The notes under the pieces were generated by a model. That model was not told where the DNA came from and searched no databases. It saw only the letters and a program-made list of their open reading frames with translations. A stretch of 8,416 nucleotides of DNA from Bacteroidales bacterium. GTDB taxonomy: Bacteria; Bacteroidota; Bacteroidia; Bacteroidales; UBA932. The position numbers were made by a program, and so were the translations under genes. Positions 6,991 to 8,416 of this stretch are shown piece after piece (within the stretch, counting starts at the first letter, position 1; every line of letters starts with the position of its first letter). The stretch lies in NCBI GenBank assembly GCA_017538685.1, contig JAFYIK010000129.1:1-8416 (forward strand). The letters run 5' to 3'.

Positions 6991-7032
6991 CCCCAAAAAC
7001 GAAAAAGGCTCGCCGCTAAGCGGTGAGCCTTT
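6991..7032 (-). terminator. intrinsic terminator of the H1-tailed gene
   Basis: The arms 7004-7016 and 7020-7032 form a near-perfect GC-rich hairpin (AAAGGCTC against GAGCCTTT at the base) with a 3-nt loop and one imperfect pair. Read on the minus strand it is followed by T-runs interrupted by CG, then GGGG. It sits 22 nt past the stop of the gene at 7055-7393 and before the promoter of the next operon. Orientation is given by the T-tract on the minus strand; the other flank in + sense is only TTTATG. Confidence 0.85.
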
Positions 7033-7054
7033 ATGTTATCATCCTTATGAATTA

Positions 7055-7393
7055 TTATTCGGCTTTCTTGGCCTTTGTCGCGGCTTTCTTAGGGGCTTTT
7101 GTGGCCTCCTTCGGAGCCTCGAGGGATGCCTTCACGGCCTCGCTGAGCTTGGTGTACAGAGCGTCGGTCTTCTCAAGGAGTTCCTTGCGAAGGGCGGTGT
7201 AGTACGCCTTCTTGCTGCCTTCGATCTTCGCGGAGACCTTGTCCATAAGCTCGTTGTAGAGATTGACGGCCTCTTCGAAGAGTTCCGCTGCCTGTTCGTC
7301 AACCTTCGAGTTGACGGTCGCGACTGTGGTGCAATCCTCGATAAACGCCTCAAGGATGTAAGCAATGTCTTTCTTGATGTCTCTTAAATTCAT
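7055..7393 (-). CDS. small conserved helical protein with histone-H1-like Lys/Ala tail
   Basis: Protein of 112 aa with no signal peptide, probably cytoplasmic. Residues 1-88 look all-helical and acidic to neutral (MNLRDIKKDIAYILEAFIED, then ELFEEAVNLYNELMDKV, then KAYYTALRKELLEKTDALY). The pattern resembles a short conserved uncharacterised protein I associate with Bacteroidales, but I cannot name a family. Residues about 89-112 form a tail made almost only of Ala, Lys, Pro, Thr and Glu (EAPKEATKAPKKAATKAKK), like the nucleic-acid-binding tails of bacterial H1-type proteins. The contrast of an acidic helical body with a basic tail suggests nucleic-acid association, which is inference. It has its own -7 element 24 nt upstream, a weak TAAGG ahead of the ATG, and a strong terminator, so it is probably a single-gene transcript. 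Confidence 0.75.
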   Translation of the reverse strand: MNLRDIKKDIAYILEAFIEDCTTVATVNSKVDEQAAELFEEAVNLYNELMDKVSAKIEGSKKAYYTALRKELLEKTDALYTKLSEAVKASLEAPKEATKAPKKAATKAKKAE

Positions 7394-7417
7394 AGCCTTA
7401 CTGAATTATTTCGGGTG

Positions 7418-7425
7418 CAAAGATA
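7418..7425 (-). promoter_or_regulatory. Bacteroidota -7 promoter element of the H1-tailed gene
   Basis: The minus strand reads TATCTTTG, an exact TAnnTTTG match, 24 nt before the ATG at 7391-7393. This gives a predicted leader of roughly 18-20 nt. No convincing -33 TTTG is present; instead an A/T palindrome lies directly upstream. Confidence 0.6.
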
Positions 7426-7426
7426 C

Positions 7427-7438
7427 AAAAATATTTTT
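7427..7438. other. perfect 12-bp A/T palindrome AAAAATATTTTT
   Basis: AAAAATATTTTT is its own reverse complement. It overlaps the last two bases of the TAA of the membrane gene (7437-7439) and abuts the -7 element of the downstream gene. It could be an A/T-rich upstream promoter region, a protein-binding site or a weak end-of-gene signal; nothing in the sequence decides. No GC-rich terminator hairpin follows the membrane gene. Confidence 0.4.
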
Positions 7439-8416
7439 AGATAGTCTTGTCTTTGAAATCCGGATCCGGCTTGTCCTCCACAAACTCTGTTGTCCAGGTA
7501 TCGCGCCACACGTGTCCGCATCCCACGCAGGTGCGGTCCCGGTGGAAGTGCTTGGTGTGCGTTATTTTAATAATATGATGTACATAATGCTGGCTGACGA
7601 GCGTGCGGTGACCGGTGCTTATTACTTCTCCTGAATTCACGTCTTTGGTGACAGTGTCTACTCCGGATATTTCCCTCTCGCCTTCATAGGTCACTTTTCG
7701 CTCGCTCTTGGTTTCTCCGTCAAAAACCTCCTCTCCCTCATCAGGGACTGCATAATAGCCGCAGTAAGGACATATATCTTCGGGTATGCGTTTGTAGATT
7801 GTCCATATTCTCCACAGCGCAAAGGCAAGGGCCGCCACGGCCACGCCCAAAAAAGCCTTCTGGACTCCGTGTGCCCCAAAATGGCGGGTTGCGGGGATAA
7901 AGACGAGAATGGCACAGATAGCTGCCAGCGGCGCAAACAGATTCCTCCACTTGGGGGCTATTTTCTTACTGTAAAGCAGCGGATACATTACGGCATATAC
8001 AATCAGAGGCACCGTCAGGACAAGCAGGGCGTCCATAATGTCTACCGGAAGATTCTCTGTTCCCCATACGCCTGCGGCGCAAAGGGCCGCCCCCACAAGT
8101 ACCTTGAGAAACAGGTCAGACATTAGTTTGAAACGCTTTCTTGCCTGGCCGAACAGGACCACGAACACCAGAAGGGAAATAATCATTCCCGTCATCAGGA
8201 TACTGCGCCATACCTCCATTGGAAGCCCAGCTTTGAGACCGGTTTCGGCCTCACGAATTTCGGCCGTGACGCTATTGGCGGAGAATGTGCCGATTGGATC
8301 CATCTGGGACACGGGCACCCAGCCGTAAAGCTCCGGGGTGTCTGATTTTTTATATGTTGAGACTTTATGGACGTGCAGCCAGCTGCCCTCCTTTGAAAGC
8401 ACCTGAACTGTATCTC
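7437..8416 (-). CDS. membrane protein: SH3b-like domain, five TM segments, split zinc ribbon (5' end beyond window)
   Basis: I do not recognise the family. The frame is open to the window edge, so the N-terminus is missing; the GTG at 8400-8402 is an internal Val (DTVQVLSKEGSWLHV reads through it). Numbering from that Val, residues 1-35 look like the end of a bacterial SH3 domain (VLSKEGSWLHVHK, then YGWVPVSQM). Hydrophobic segments follow at about 66-85, 98-113, 123-143, 154-170 and 179-200, five likely membrane helices. The C-terminal part has CPYC (211-214) and CVGC (292-295), a four-Cys zinc ribbon whose halves are 77 residues apart. The insert is polar and probably beta-rich, and has seven His between 265 and 287. 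The SH3b-like part is likely extracytoplasmic, because such domains usually act on the cell wall or in the periplasm; five helices would then put the ribbon in the cytoplasm. Base composition looks less GC-rich than its neighbours. The function is unknown. Confidence 0.75.
   Translation of the reverse strand, partial: DTVQVLSKEGSWLHVHKVSTYKKSDTPELYGWVPVSQMDPIGTFSANSVTAEIREAETGLKAGLPMEVWRSILMTGMIISLLVFVVLFGQARKRFKLMSDLFLKVLVGAALCAAGVWGTENLPVDIMDALLVLTVPLIVYAVMYPLLYSKKIAPKWRNLFAPLAAICAILVFIPATRHFGAHGVQKAFLGVAVAALAFALWRIWTIYKRIPEDICPYCGYYAVPDEGEEVFDGETKSERKVTYEGEREISGVDTVTKDVNSGEVISTGHRTLVSQHYVHHIIKITHTKHFHRDRTCVGCGHVWRDTWTTEFVEDKPDPDFKDKTI

Noticed and set aside
7004..7032. The GC-rich inverted repeat as a bidirectional terminator or mobile-element end
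   Set aside because: A good T-tract is present only on the minus-strand side, no + strand gene ends there, and no transposase or target duplication is nearby.
1..8416. Defence system, CRISPR array, tRNA, rRNA or prophage content
   Set aside because: No spaced repeats, cloverleaf-like sequences, nuclease/helicase motifs or integrase-like proteins were found; the genes are mostly ordinary envelope and metabolic functions.

Overview
The window reads as a GC-rich member of the Bacteroidota, most likely Bacteroidales. The signs are the gene set (an OstA-like LPS-export protein next to SurA-type chaperones, and a small conserved Bacteroidales-type protein), start codons mostly without Shine-Dalgarno sequences, and two exact matches to the Bacteroidota -7 promoter element TAnnTTTG. 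A GC-rich gut lineage such as Rikenellaceae/Alistipes would fit, but the genus is inference.

Layout: a 5'-truncated galE (UDP-glucose 4-epimerase) runs rightward at 1-1019. Everything else runs leftward. A tightly packed four-gene unit occupies 6967 down to 1016: a SurA_N-like lipoprotein, a SurA-like periplasmic prolyl isomerase with two parvulin domains, a large OstA-like protein, and pepT (peptidase T). Junctions are a 3-nt gap, a 25-nt overlap and a 20-nt overlap, so translational coupling is likely. pepT meets galE tail to tail with overlapping stop codons. Upstream of the unit are an intrinsic terminator and a promoter; then a 112-aa helical protein with a histone-H1-like Lys/Ala tail (7055-7393); then the 3' part of a membrane gene (7437-8416, running off the window) combining an SH3b-like domain, five membrane segments and a split zinc ribbon.

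The main unit is coherent as an envelope-biogenesis operon. The two SurA-type proteins would escort outer-membrane proteins through the periplasm, and the OstA-like protein belongs to the LptA/LptD-related lipopolysaccharide transport superfamily. In E. coli surA also sits beside lptD. galE supplies UDP-galactose for surface glycans but belongs to a separate transcript. pepT is a cytoplasmic tripeptidase whose start and tandem Shine-Dalgarno lie inside the OstA reading frame.

I see no defence system, CRISPR array, insertion sequence, tRNA or rRNA. The least explained gene is the SH3b/membrane/split-zinc-ribbon protein at the right edge. Other points worth checking are a long hairpin in the galE 3' region, better paired in the galE-sense RNA, that lies inside pepT coding sequence; a promoter almost touching the start codon of the first operon gene; and complementary histidine losses in the two parvulin domains. 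No stretch over 300 bases lacks a gene.
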